From: Phycisphaerales bacterium UBA1845
Lineage (GTDB): Bacteria; Planctomycetota; Phycisphaerae; UBA1845
Direction of reading: 5' to 3'
DNA: 15,848 nt
Assembly: GCA_002338715.1 (NCBI GenBank)
Contig: DDIR01000026.1
Location: forward strand, 44,081 to 59,928
This document shows, in pieces, positions 7,586-14,859 of this stretch. Both the position numbers and the translations under genes were made by a program. A model generated the notes under the pieces. It saw only the letters and a list, made by a program, of their open reading frames with translations, did not search any database and was not told where the DNA came from. Within the stretch, counting starts at the first letter, position 1. Each line of letters begins with the position of its first letter.

Positions 7586-8431
7586 ATGCAAGTACGACAG
7601 TTCGCCAAAGTCGCCGTTTTCTGTGCCGTGTTCGGTGCGTTCATTTTCGGCTGCAATCAAATGCGGGCCAAGGTCTGGGTCGAACAGATCGACGAACTGA
7701 CGTTCGATGCCGACGGTTTGAACAAGATCGCCGTGACGACGCACAACGGCCCCATCACGTTCAATGGTGACGCCGATCGCGACGACGTGCAGGTTGTGGT
7801 CACGCGCAAAGGCGGGGGCAAGAATACCGAGTCGGCCAACGCGGCACTGGCTGCGATCGAAATCGTGTCGGAAGCCACCGACGACGGCACGCATAATCTT
7901 GGTTATCGATGGAGCACCCAGAAGCATGTCGACTGGCAGGCCAACGTGGCGTTTGAAGTATCGATGCCGGCACATCTGATGGCCCGTGCCCGTTCACACA
8001 ACGGTCCAATCGCAGCGAAGCAGATCGAAGCCGCATGCGACTTTGCAACGCACAACGGACGCATCAGCGTTGACGCGCCCGTCGCCTCCATCAGCGCCGA
8101 AACACACAACGGTGCGATCGATGCAGCGTGCAGCGGACAGAGCGTCCACCTTGCGAGTCACAATGGCCCGATCAAACTCATCGCGCATTCGCCGGCGAAC
8201 CTCAACGGTTCCGCGACGACGCACAATGGCTCCATCAATGTGACGGTTCCAAAATCAACCAACACCAGGCTTTCGTGCAGAACGGGAAATGGTTCAATCC
8301 ATTGCGATGTGCCCTGGGCTGAGACCAAAAGGTCGCGCAGGTCTGCGACCGGGGTTCTGGGGGACGGGTCCGGCGAGTTCAAAGTCGAAACGCACAACGG
8401 TTCGATTCGAGTCCAGGAAGCCGAGGAATAA
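7586..8431 (+). CDS. Lipoprotein with 18-residue HNG repeats (DUF4097-like beta-solenoid)
   Basis: The ATG at 7586 has an ideal AAGGAG site seven bases upstream and starts a typical export signal. Residues 1-23 form a lipoprotein signal with a hydrophobic core ending in IFGC, so C23 is the likely lipidation site (the Phe at -2 is unusual). The mature part contains eight [TSR]xNG-x-I elements at residues 52, 137, 155, 173, 191, 212, 233 and 269. The central ones have an exact 18-residue period, the rung pattern of a right-handed beta-solenoid. This fits the DUF4097/adhesin-like family, often of unknown function and found near envelope-stress regulators. It is transcribed convergently with the protease lipoprotein gene, with a palindromic element between them. 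The function of this copy is unknown. Confidence 0.8.
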   Translation: MQVRQFAKVAVFCAVFGAFIFGCNQMRAKVWVEQIDELTFDADGLNKIAVTTHNGPITFNGDADRDDVQVVVTRKGGGKNTESANAALAAIEIVSEATDDGTHNLGYRWSTQKHVDWQANVAFEVSMPAHLMARARSHNGPIAAKQIEAACDFATHNGRISVDAPVASISAETHNGAIDAACSGQSVHLASHNGPIKLIAHSPANLNGSATTHNGSINVTVPKSTNTRLSCRTGNGSIHCDVPWAETKRSRRSATGVLGDGSGEFKVETHNGSIRVQEAEE

Positions 8432-8466
8432 AACGATCAACACGTGACCATGGTAGGCAGAAGTTG

Positions 8467-8537
8467 TGCCACTGCTCTGTGAGCAGTGCAGAACTGTGGG
8501 CGTGAATTCAAAGAACACTGCTCACAGAGCAGTGGCA
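8467..8537. repeat. REP-like nested inverted repeat between convergent genes
   Basis: Two perfect 22-bp arms (8467-8488 and 8516-8537) are exact reverse complements separated by 27 bases. Each arm is itself a hairpin, CACTGCTC-TGT-GAGCAGTG on the left and CACTGCTC-ACA-GAGCAGTG on the right. This pair-of-palindromes layout is that of REP/BIME-type elements. The long stem could also serve as a bidirectional transcript end between the genes ending at 8431 and 8562, but there is no T-run on either side. Confidence 0.7.
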
Positions 8538-8561
8538 TAGTTGATTGCAATGTGGGTATGA

Positions 8562-9734
8562 CTACGGCGCTTCGGTATCGAAAACGGCATCCATGTACCG
8601 CGCCGGGTCCTGGATGATCGTCGTCAGCACTTCGCTGACCACGGTACCGTTGGCCGGTCGATCAAACTGCACCTGCCCGCGGACCATCTCCAGTTCGCGT
8701 TGAAATGCCAGCGTGGCTGAGCGATTCATGATATCGATCTGCTCGACATGACGCAGCCCGATCAGGTGTCCGATTTCATGGGCAGCCGTCTGCGACAACG
8801 TCAGCACGACGTTGTTCAGCGAGTTGATCACCGACGTCTGGCACTCCTCGCCGCGCCCGGTCAGGCTACCGACATACACACCGGCATCGTCCTCGACGAC
8901 GCGATTGCCCGTATCCTGCGACGCACCACGCGGCAGCACCTCGCCAAAGATCACCCGCACCTGACACTGCGGACGCGTCGGATCGGGTGCGGGAAGCGCC
9001 GCGTCGATCACGTCCTGATCCTCAGCCAGCACCCTCTCGCCGGTAAATGTCACGGTGGACATCGGACCGTCGGGCAGGGCGTCGCCTTCTTCAAAAATCA
9101 TCACGGGCGTGTCGGCATAGATCGCTTGAACGCGCTCAACAATCTGCCCGCGCACGATCTGGCCAATGCTCTCGAGAAATTCCAATTGATCGGGTGTACC
9201 GTCCACCGTGTCGAACAAACCGGGATCGGTCAGGAATCCGTCTTCGAAAACAAGCAGGACGTTCTGTTCACTCGGCGGGCGAAACGCTTCGTCGCCGAAA
9301 GATGCGGTGATCGTCGCAACGCGCTGTGAATCGCTGACGAGCGGATCGAACTGTGCGAAAGCGAAATATCTGCCGCTTTCGGGGATGCGATATTGAAACG
9401 GTTCGTTCGCAGGTCCACCGCCCACCATGACGCCGGCTTCTTCAAACAACTCATCGGTCGTCAGGATCAGAACTTCGGTGACACTGTCGCCATCGATCGA
9501 AACGCGCAGCACGTCGCCTGCATCGAAGTCGCCCAGAGGGACGATTTCCGTCTCCAGGTTGCGCTCGACGCCGTCGAGTTCGATCGGTTCGAGATCGACA
9601 AACGGGTTCAACGGCTCATCTGCCGGCGGAAGGACCGACGTGCACCCGAGCATCGCCAACATCGCGAAGGTCATCGCACACATTGGCAGGCTTCGAGTGA
9701 AGCGCATCTTGGATTGTCTTGATCGCACGTTCAT
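8562..9734 (-). CDS. Secreted zinc metalloprotease lipoprotein (metzincin type)
   Basis: The protein is 390 residues from an ATG that overlaps the upstream stop (TGATG), indicating translational coupling. The N-terminus (hydrophobic 18-30, then C31 in MLGC) looks like a lipoprotein signal; an internal ATG at 9707 would also give a plausible signal. Residues 319-329 read HEIGHLIGLRH, the HExxHxxGxxH zinc-binding motif with E320 as catalytic base, and M336 in the sequence IDIMN is a likely Met-turn seven residues later. Both are hallmarks of metzincin peptidases. The N-terminal half (about 50-150) resembles a pre-peptidase beta domain but is not recognised with confidence. It is the last gene of the kinase operon, so an envelope proteolysis role linked to the kinase signal is plausible. 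The substrate is unknown. Confidence 0.8.
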   Translation of the reverse strand: MNVRSRQSKMRFTRSLPMCAMTFAMLAMLGCTSVLPPADEPLNPFVDLEPIELDGVERNLETEIVPLGDFDAGDVLRVSIDGDSVTEVLILTTDELFEEAGVMVGGGPANEPFQYRIPESGRYFAFAQFDPLVSDSQRVATITASFGDEAFRPPSEQNVLLVFEDGFLTDPGLFDTVDGTPDQLEFLESIGQIVRGQIVERVQAIYADTPVMIFEEGDALPDGPMSTVTFTGERVLAEDQDVIDAALPAPDPTRPQCQVRVIFGEVLPRGASQDTGNRVVEDDAGVYVGSLTGRGEECQTSVINSLNNVVLTLSQTAAHEIGHLIGLRHVEQIDIMNRSATLAFQRELEMVRGQVQFDRPANGTVVSEVLTTIIQDPARYMDAVFDTEAP

Positions 9735-10672
9735 CAAATCGGTTCCGCCACCACCAACACCGATTGAATCGGTGGTTCCACGTCAATAATTGCCGGCCTG
9801 AATGCGACGTCGTCGGAGAAAAACTCCAGCCGATACCCGCCCGGCGGGCGCTCAAACGAGAACGCGCCATCGGCATCGGTAAACGTAAACGTGATCGGAT
9901 CGCCAAAGTCGGCATCGGGATCGTTGGATGGATCGCCGTCATTCAAACGGACACGAAAGCGCGTCCGCAGCATCACGCCAACACCTTCAACTCCGCTGCC
10001 ATCGGCGAACAACACCTTGCCGGCGATCGGTTCAAAGGTAGCCAACTCGGGCGGCGCCTCATCCGCAAACTCCGGCTCGACACCATCCACGTCCCACGTT
10101 GCATCGGTGTTGTCGAACAGGTTCAGCGCCCGAATTGCCGCGTCAACCGGTGTATCCTGCGCGAGTTTCACGCGCAACTGTCCCGGTTCGGTATCCCAAC
10201 TGACGATCGTATACGTCTCAAGCGGTTGAACTCCGCACGCGGGCACATCCAGGATTTCACCTGCGGCTGTGGGCGCTTCACCGACGACTTCGCCATCGTC
10301 GAGACCGATCGGAATGTCACCGTTCACACGTTCGTAAATCAATACCTGCAAATCGAGCGTATTGGGGCAGCCCTCTCCCAGCGCATCGACGAACCGTTGG
10401 CGATGCGTTGCGCCCGGTGGCAACAACTCGGTGCGGAAGTATGGCGTTTCATTGGTTTCGTCGTGGGCGCGGATGCGCAGCGCCGCGTACGTCGTTTTCG
10501 AAAAATTCGTAAACGCAAAACTCGTTTCGATTGGCAGGTCCGCAATGTTGCTGACGGTGTTGCAGCCGTGCGCGAGCATTAACAGGCCAATCGCGCACGC
10601 CGCCACCGCCCGGCCCGATCGCTTCAAACCGAACGCAAGCTCGATTCGATGTCGTCGTTGATCACGATTCAT
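9734..10672 (-). CDS. Lipoprotein with C-terminal carboxypeptidase-regulatory-like (Ig-like) domain
   Basis: This 312-residue protein has a long basic N-terminus (1-20), a hydrophobic core (22-35) and C37 after AHG, consistent with a lipoprotein signal. Residues about 45-200 form an unrecognised domain with cysteines at 102 and 146. Residues about 214-310 (IAGKVLFADGSGVEGV..., DADGAFSFERPPGGYRLEF) match the pattern of carboxypeptidase-regulatory-like or SdrD-B-like beta-sandwich domains, which usually support adhesion or protein stability. An Asp-rich insertion at 244-257 could bind calcium. The ATG overlaps the 3' end of the kinase gene by 11 bases, with a GGAG site about eight bases before it, and its own stop overlaps the protease start. 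It is therefore locked between these two genes, which suggests a shared surface function. Confidence 0.8.
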   Translation of the reverse strand: MNRDQRRHRIELAFGLKRSGRAVAACAIGLLMLAHGCNTVSNIADLPIETSFAFTNFSKTTYAALRIRAHDETNETPYFRTELLPPGATHRQRFVDALGEGCPNTLDLQVLIYERVNGDIPIGLDDGEVVGEAPTAAGEILDVPACGVQPLETYTIVSWDTEPGQLRVKLAQDTPVDAAIRALNLFDNTDATWDVDGVEPEFADEAPPELATFEPIAGKVLFADGSGVEGVGVMLRTRFRVRLNDGDPSNDPDADFGDPITFTFTDADGAFSFERPPGGYRLEFFSDDVAFRPAIIDVEPPIQSVLVVAEPI

Positions 10673-13145
10673 CGCCCAACTCCATGATCAAACGGAACCC
10701 CCAGTATGGCGCTTCTTGATTCGGTGCGGTGAAGTTTCGCTGGGCACTGCGGCAGCGAATCTCGGGTGAATAGACCGCACCACCCTTGACGACAAACACC
10801 GTTTCGTCCGGTGTATATAGCGTCGAAGTCCATTCCCAAACGCCACCGTGCATGTCGAAGAGTCCGTAGAAACTCGGCATGTGCGAACCTGCCACCACCC
10901 AGTCCGGGCGTCGGCCCGCACAGTGCGCGAAGTACCGGGCATATTTCGGATCGTCACCGAAGCAGAAACGTTTGTCGCTTCCACCCATCGCAGCGTGTTC
11001 CCATTCGTCCTCGGTGGGAAGGCGATACGAACGCGGCGGATTCATTTCAGCCCCTTTGGCGTTGAGCCAGGCGATGTATGCTTCGGCTTGCACCTTGCTG
11101 ACCAAACTTGCAACCGCGTGCTGTTTCTGCTCTGCCGACAAACCCTGCAGGAAGTTGGCCATATCAACCAACCGAAAGTTCCTGGCGATTTCTGCACCGG
11201 CAGGGTCGGCTAGGAATTTCTCAAATTCAACCCAGGTGACTTCCGTTTCGGCGAACCACAACGCATCGATCGCAACACCTTGCGCCGGCCGATCTTCATC
11301 GGGCAAACGGTCGGGATCGCTTTCGTCGCTTCCACGGAAGAACTCGTCCTGCCCCGGGATACGCGCGAATGTCTGACCGCTGACCTCGTCGACAAAGACG
11401 TTGTCCGAATCGATCGCTTCAGCCAGATGTCCCATGCGCCTCGCAGCCCAAGCCGCCGCGGCCCGAACACCGGGATGCTCGGCATCGTTTGCCCATTGGG
11501 CACAGTCCGCAGCCAACTCCTCATCTTCCGGCGCGATCTGCCCGATCAGGCACAGACTCACGTAGCGCTGACGATCGGTTCCGTTCTCAGCTTTTTCGAT
11601 CAACTCCGGCAAAATCGCCGACGTTATTTTTTCCGGCAGGTTTGCCAGTTCCAGCCACTCACCGTTTTCCCACAGCGCACCACCGTCGATCGACTTCCAG
11701 AAATCCTGCGGCGCCAGCAACACACCACCCCGGGCGGCCATGATCCGCTCGGTATACGCGCTCGACGACAAGCTGCGAATCACCGCATCCTGCAACACCT
11801 CCGCCAAACGCGGTTCAGCCGCCGCACTCTGCACCATCGCATCGTTGGGATCGTCAACAAACTGGGCCATGATCTGCGCCGCACCCGCATGGGCGAGTTG
11901 CACGCTCTGGTTCCACCACGTCCACGCACTGAACGCAACGATCGCCAGAAACGCAACCGCAACGGTGACCGGCACGCGGTGGCGGCTGATCATCTTGCGC
12001 ACCATGTACGTGGCGCTGTCGCGTTTGGCTTCGATCGGCTGACCCTTGAGATAACGACTCAAGTCATCCGCGAAAGCGTTGGCCGACTGGTATCGCCGAT
12101 CCTTTTCTTTCGCGAGCGCTTTGAGCACGATCGTTTCGATTTCGTCGTTGATGCGTCGGCCGACCAGCGACGGTTTCTTCGGATCGACTTCGGTGATGTT
12201 CTTCAAGACGTCTTGAATGTTGCCGACGACTTTGTACGGGAATTGACCCGTGAGCATTTCGTAGAGAATCACACCCAGCGAATAAATGTCAGTGCGCACG
12301 TCCACGCGATCATGTTCGCCCGAAGCCTGCTCCGGCGACATATACGGCAGCGTGCCCATCAGTTGGCCGGTGACCGAAATCGTCTTCGCCCGTTCAAGCT
12401 CCGACGCCTGATCGTCGACCGACTTGGCCAGTCCAAAGTCCAGCACGAACGGTTCGCCGTTTCCATCGACGAGGATGTTCGACGGTTTCAAGTCGCGGTG
12501 GATGATGCCGCGCTGGTGCGCATAGGCGACGGCTTCGCAGACCTTCTGGAAGATCGCCAGCATCCGCTCGCGCGAGACGTTGTTTTCGATGATGTACTTG
12601 TCGAGGCGCTGGCCTTCGACGTAGCGCATCGCAAAGTAATAGCGACCGCTATCGACGCCGCTCTCAAGGATCGTCACGATGTTGGAATGGTCGAGCTGGG
12701 CGACGAGTTCGACTTCACGCTCGAAACGCCGACGCGCTTTTTCCGTGGCGAACGGGCCATCCAGCAGAACCTTCAACGCGACTTTGCGCTTGGTGGATTG
12801 CTGCACCGCGAGATAGACCAGGCCCATCCCACCGCGACCCAGTTCCTTAAGGATGGTGTAGCCTTCGATATCGGTGATAGCTTTCGCCGGCGCTTTGACG
12901 TCGAGTTGAAACGATGACCCCTCGATCGTGGACTGATCGGCGATGTCAACGTCGATGCGTTGGGCCTCTTCGTCCATCACCCGGCGCAGACCGGACATCA
13001 GGTCCTGGTCGCTGCTGTTCTTTTCGCAGAACGTGCGGCAGACGCGACACCCGAGCAAGTGCTCTTCGATCGAGACAGCCAGCTCTATGTCGCACGTTCC
13101 CGACTGGAACAACGAGAGCATTTCAGATGATGGGCAATCAGACAT
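10662..13145 (-). CDS. Transmembrane Ser/Thr protein kinase with HC2-type zinc finger, HEAT-like region and FGE-like C-terminal domain
   Basis: Domains in the 827 residues, in order: a short HC2-like zinc finger (C18, H29, C33, C36) as in anti-sigma factors; a Hanks-type kinase at about 94-370 with the glycine loop GRGGMGLV (103-110), K125, HRDLKPSN (216-223), DFG (236-238) and SPE (270-272), all intact and so presumably active; a transmembrane helix at about 390-411; an alpha-helical, HEAT-like stretch at about 525-575; and an FGE-sulfatase-type domain at about 583-823 (RLPTEDEWEHA, HGGVWEWT, GFRL). The catalytic cysteine pair of true formylglycine-generating enzymes is not seen, as only C798 remains in the CRSAQR block. 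The last domain is therefore probably a binding or sensor module outside the cell. It sits after an ECF sigma factor and a STAS-like gene, and overlaps the downstream lipoprotein. Confidence 0.9.
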   Translation of the reverse strand: MSDCPSSEMLSLFQSGTCDIELAVSIEEHLLGCRVCRTFCEKNSSDQDLMSGLRRVMDEEAQRIDVDIADQSTIEGSSFQLDVKAPAKAITDIEGYTILKELGRGGMGLVYLAVQQSTKRKVALKVLLDGPFATEKARRRFEREVELVAQLDHSNIVTILESGVDSGRYYFAMRYVEGQRLDKYIIENNVSRERMLAIFQKVCEAVAYAHQRGIIHRDLKPSNILVDGNGEPFVLDFGLAKSVDDQASELERAKTISVTGQLMGTLPYMSPEQASGEHDRVDVRTDIYSLGVILYEMLTGQFPYKVVGNIQDVLKNITEVDPKKPSLVGRRINDEIETIVLKALAKEKDRRYQSANAFADDLSRYLKGQPIEAKRDSATYMVRKMISRHRVPVTVAVAFLAIVAFSAWTWWNQSVQLAHAGAAQIMAQFVDDPNDAMVQSAAAEPRLAEVLQDAVIRSLSSSAYTERIMAARGGVLLAPQDFWKSIDGGALWENGEWLELANLPEKITSAILPELIEKAENGTDRQRYVSLCLIGQIAPEDEELAADCAQWANDAEHPGVRAAAAWAARRMGHLAEAIDSDNVFVDEVSGQTFARIPGQDEFFRGSDESDPDRLPDEDRPAQGVAIDALWFAETEVTWVEFEKFLADPAGAEIARNFRLVDMANFLQGLSAEQKQHAVASLVSKVQAEAYIAWLNAKGAEMNPPRSYRLPTEDEWEHAAMGGSDKRFCFGDDPKYARYFAHCAGRRPDWVVAGSHMPSFYGLFDMHGGVWEWTSTLYTPDETVFVVKGGAVYSPEIRCRSAQRNFTAPNQEAPYWGFRLIMELGDES

Positions 13146-13205
13146 TGTCGTAGGACCTGATTTATAGATTCACCGAGCAACCGCTCAAACGCATTGTGTG
13201 TCGAT

Positions 13206-13223
13206 CGTTTGCTTTGGCAAACG
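13206..13223. promoter_or_regulatory. Perfect 7-bp hairpin between the STAS-like and kinase genes
   Basis: CGTTTGC-TTTG-GCAAACG lies in the 98-base gap before the kinase ATG. There is no T-run on the minus strand, so it is not a classical terminator. It could be an operator or an mRNA processing or stability element that sets kinase levels apart from the upstream genes. Confidence 0.3.
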
Positions 13224-13243
13224 AATATTGGTGATGAACGTGT

Positions 13244-13666
13244 TCAATCCCCCCGAAACGCAAGGGCGGCTACCTGGGGCGCTCCGTCATCGTCGAGCGA
13301 AAAGCAAAGCGCCCGAATATCTTCCGACTGTCGAAACAACCGAGCCACTTTTGCCGGCTGACCGTGCAGCGACGTCGCCAACACGCGACAGTTCAACCGC
13401 TTGGACAGATTAATCAGCAGTGCGAAGTGAACACCCCACGGACCGGTGAACTCTTCGACCTGACTGAAATCAAACGCCAGGTACTTCAGGTTGGCCATCG
13501 CCCGTTCATCGAGCGCCGCGATCATGTCCAGCATATCGCGCAAACCGAGCGAGTGAACTTTCGGTTGAATCGTGATACCACCGGGTTCCGGGCAGGCGAA
13601 TTCGCAAAGCTCCAAAAGACGAGCCGTCCGATCAAGCATCCGTTTGTTGAGCATTCCCCTTAACAT
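13244..13666 (-). CDS. STAS-like (anti-sigma-factor antagonist-like) protein with altered phosphosite
   Basis: This 140-residue protein is preceded by a strong GGAGG site seven bases from the ATG; a small palindrome (13680-13693) lies just before that site. Residues about 30-130 fit a STAS fold pattern: a strand (YLAFDFSQV, 62-70), the helix-start loop EEFTGPWGVHFALL (71-84), a strand (CRVLATSL) and a helix (PAKVARLF). In SpoIIAA-like antagonists the loop reads DSSG-L-G with a phosphorylated Ser. Here it reads FTGPWG, so the usual Ser is replaced and only T74 is close. The assignment rests on pattern recognition, not on a search. Its position between an ECF sigma factor and a protein kinase supports a partner-switch or scaffold role; it could equally be a diverged protein of unrelated function. 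Confidence 0.65.
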   Translation of the reverse strand: MLRGMLNKRMLDRTARLLELCEFACPEPGGITIQPKVHSLGLRDMLDMIAALDERAMANLKYLAFDFSQVEEFTGPWGVHFALLINLSKRLNCRVLATSLHGQPAKVARLFRQSEDIRALCFSLDDDGAPQVAALAFRGD

Positions 13667-13796
13667 GATTCGCCTCCGGGACCATCATTGGTCAACAGGT
13701 ATTGGCGGGTTGTGGGGGTCGATCTTTCGCTCGGGTTGGAAAGGTGTGATTTTTTGCCGAAAATCGCCGCTGACGCCTCGAAAAAGGGGGGTTGGC

Positions 13797-14417
13797 CTAC
13801 CAGATGTCTTCCATTTTGGGCATCAGTTCGCGGATGCGCTTCATGATCCGGTGCTTGGCGATAAAAACGGCATTGGAAGTCATCCCCAGGGCGTCAGCCA
13901 CTTCCTGTGCTGGTTGGCCCTTCCAGGCGAACAGTTCAAATGCCTTGATGGACTTGTCGTCAAACTCCCGGCGGACCTCTTCGAGGCACTGCCGCAAGAC
14001 CGACGTGCGCCATTCGTCCTCCCAGATCTGATCGAACTCATTGCCATTGTCCAAACGAGCGAAAAAGTCCGTCTCGCCCGAGTCGTTGGCAATCTGCATT
14101 TCTTTGCGGCGCGAGTCCTTCTTATAAAGGTTTCGCATCTGGTTCTTGGCGATCCCAAACAGCCAATGTCGCAAACGCCCTTTTTCCCGGTCGTATTTGC
14201 CTTCCTGATAAGCCGTGCAGAACGCGACGACCGCCTGCTGAGCCGCATCCTGTGCGTCGGATTCGCTGAACCCGAACCGTCGAGCCGACGCAATGATCGT
14301 GGGCCGATAACGTTCGACAAACTGCCGCCACACTTCCTGGTTGCCGGGATCTTTCAATCCGTCGAGCAGGATCGTGTTCGTGATCGTATTCAGATTGGGG
14401 CCCGATTCCTCTGGCAT
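13797..14417 (-). CDS. ECF-type RNA polymerase sigma factor
   Basis: This 206-residue sigma-70 family protein has only regions 2 and 4. Region 2 spans about 28-100 (SESDAQDAAQQAVVAF, then the RLRHWLFGIAKN block for -10 recognition). Region 4 spans about 135-200, with a helix-turn-helix near 167-193 (GQPAQEVADALGMTSNAVF) for -35 recognition. No extra C-terminal domain is present. It is the first gene of a minus-strand block with a STAS-like protein and an HC2-finger kinase. Planctomycetes are known for ECF sigma factors genetically linked to Ser/Thr kinases, where the kinase or its finger is thought to replace a classical anti-sigma factor. A likely promoter lies at 14482-14509. No dedicated anti-sigma gene is present. 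Confidence 0.9.
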   Translation of the reverse strand: MPEESGPNLNTITNTILLDGLKDPGNQEVWRQFVERYRPTIIASARRFGFSESDAQDAAQQAVVAFCTAYQEGKYDREKGRLRHWLFGIAKNQMRNLYKKDSRRKEMQIANDSGETDFFARLDNGNEFDQIWEDEWRTSVLRQCLEEVRREFDDKSIKAFELFAWKGQPAQEVADALGMTSNAVFIAKHRIMKRIRELMPKMEDIW

Positions 14418-14481
14418 GCGTCACTCGCAATCGTACGTGGGTCGTTCGCGTCGGCCTTCGATGCGTTGGTTATACCATTAG

Positions 14482-14509
14482 ATTATGCCGACAAGCAGTG
14501 TCGCGCCAA
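14482..14509 (-). promoter_or_regulatory. Probable promoter of the sigma-factor operon
   Basis: On the minus strand TTGGCG and CATAAT are separated by 16 bases, and the -10 element ends 65 bases before the sigma-factor ATG. The match is 4/6 and 5/6 to sigma-70 boxes. The spacer contains a small palindrome (CGACA-CTGCT-TGTCG). An autoregulated ECF promoter would look different and is not evident here. Confidence 0.4.
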
Positions 14510-14581
14510 GAAGAACACCGTTTCCGGGCCCTCAAACGCGATAACCAGATTTTTTTCTGAGATTCTGAAAGGTTCACCCGC

Positions 14582-14841
14582 CCCCACGCCAATGTCATGC
14601 AGGGTTAGTTGCTGGTGGGGTGCAGGACTGGCAGATGGGGCCGTCCTGCAACTCTGCGAGGTGGACGGAATTGATTTCGCCTTTGGGTCGGATGGGCGGC
14701 CACGAGGAGCAAGGCTCATCCGATTCGCCAAGTTTCTCGCGGGGGTGACGATCGCGCCGTCGGTGCAATCCACGCGCCAACCACACCGATGTGCGATCGT
14801 GCAGCCAAGCGTCCAAAGGGCGCTTGGCTGCATCATTTTTT
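14582..14841 (+). ncRNA. Candidate structured RNA: five consecutive hairpins ending in an intrinsic terminator
   Basis: Five hairpins follow one another on the plus strand: CCCCAC/GTGGGG (14582-14587 with 14615-14620); TGCAGGAC-GGC/GCC-GTCCTGCA with one bulged T (14621-14650); TCGGATGGGC/GCTCATCCGA (14688-14697 with 14714-14723); a long imperfect stem GATCGCGCCGTCGGTG/CACCGATGTGCGATC (14750-14798); and a 15-bp terminator hairpin followed by six T (14800-14841). No protein gene on this strand leads into the terminator: the nearest plus-strand gene ends 6.4 kb earlier. Open frames here on both strands lack good starts or ribosome-binding sites. Consensus elements of tmRNA, RNase P, SRP and 6S RNA were looked for and not found. 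The 5' end and promoter are not defined. Confidence 0.45.
14800..14841 (+). terminator. Very strong rho-independent terminator on the plus strand
   Basis: A perfect 12-bp stem (TGCAGCCAAGCG with CGCTTGGCTGCA) is extended by TCC/GGG pairing to 15 bp closing an AAA loop, followed by TCA and six T. The opposite strand has no T-run after the stem, so the direction is plus. It has no annotated plus-strand gene to serve. Confidence 0.8.
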
Positions 14842-14859
14842 ACGCATGGGGCGCCAATT

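Noticed and set aside
11280..12917. 545-codon open frame on the plus strand
   Set aside because: It is fully antisense to the kinase gene, whose domains are unmistakable. The product is a basic, Arg/His-rich translation typical of shadow frames, and there is no ribosome-binding site.
14465..14490. tRNA D-arm-like string on the minus strand (TCTAATGGTATAACC)
   Set aside because: No anticodon arm, T-arm or acceptor stem follows. The match is by chance and overlaps a likely promoter.
14483..14836. Minus-strand open frames of 117 and 73 codons in the 14418-14991 gap
   Set aside because: Their starts lie inside the terminator hairpin, no ribosome-binding site is present, and the two frames overlap each other. 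The hairpin-rich content fits RNA structure better, though a short conserved peptide cannot be fully excluded.
14582..14841. The hairpin array as tmRNA, RNase P, SRP or 6S RNA
   Set aside because: Hallmark sequences (tmRNA ends and tag frame, GAGGAAAGTCC of RNase P, the SRP apical loop, a single long 6S-type rod) were looked for and are absent.
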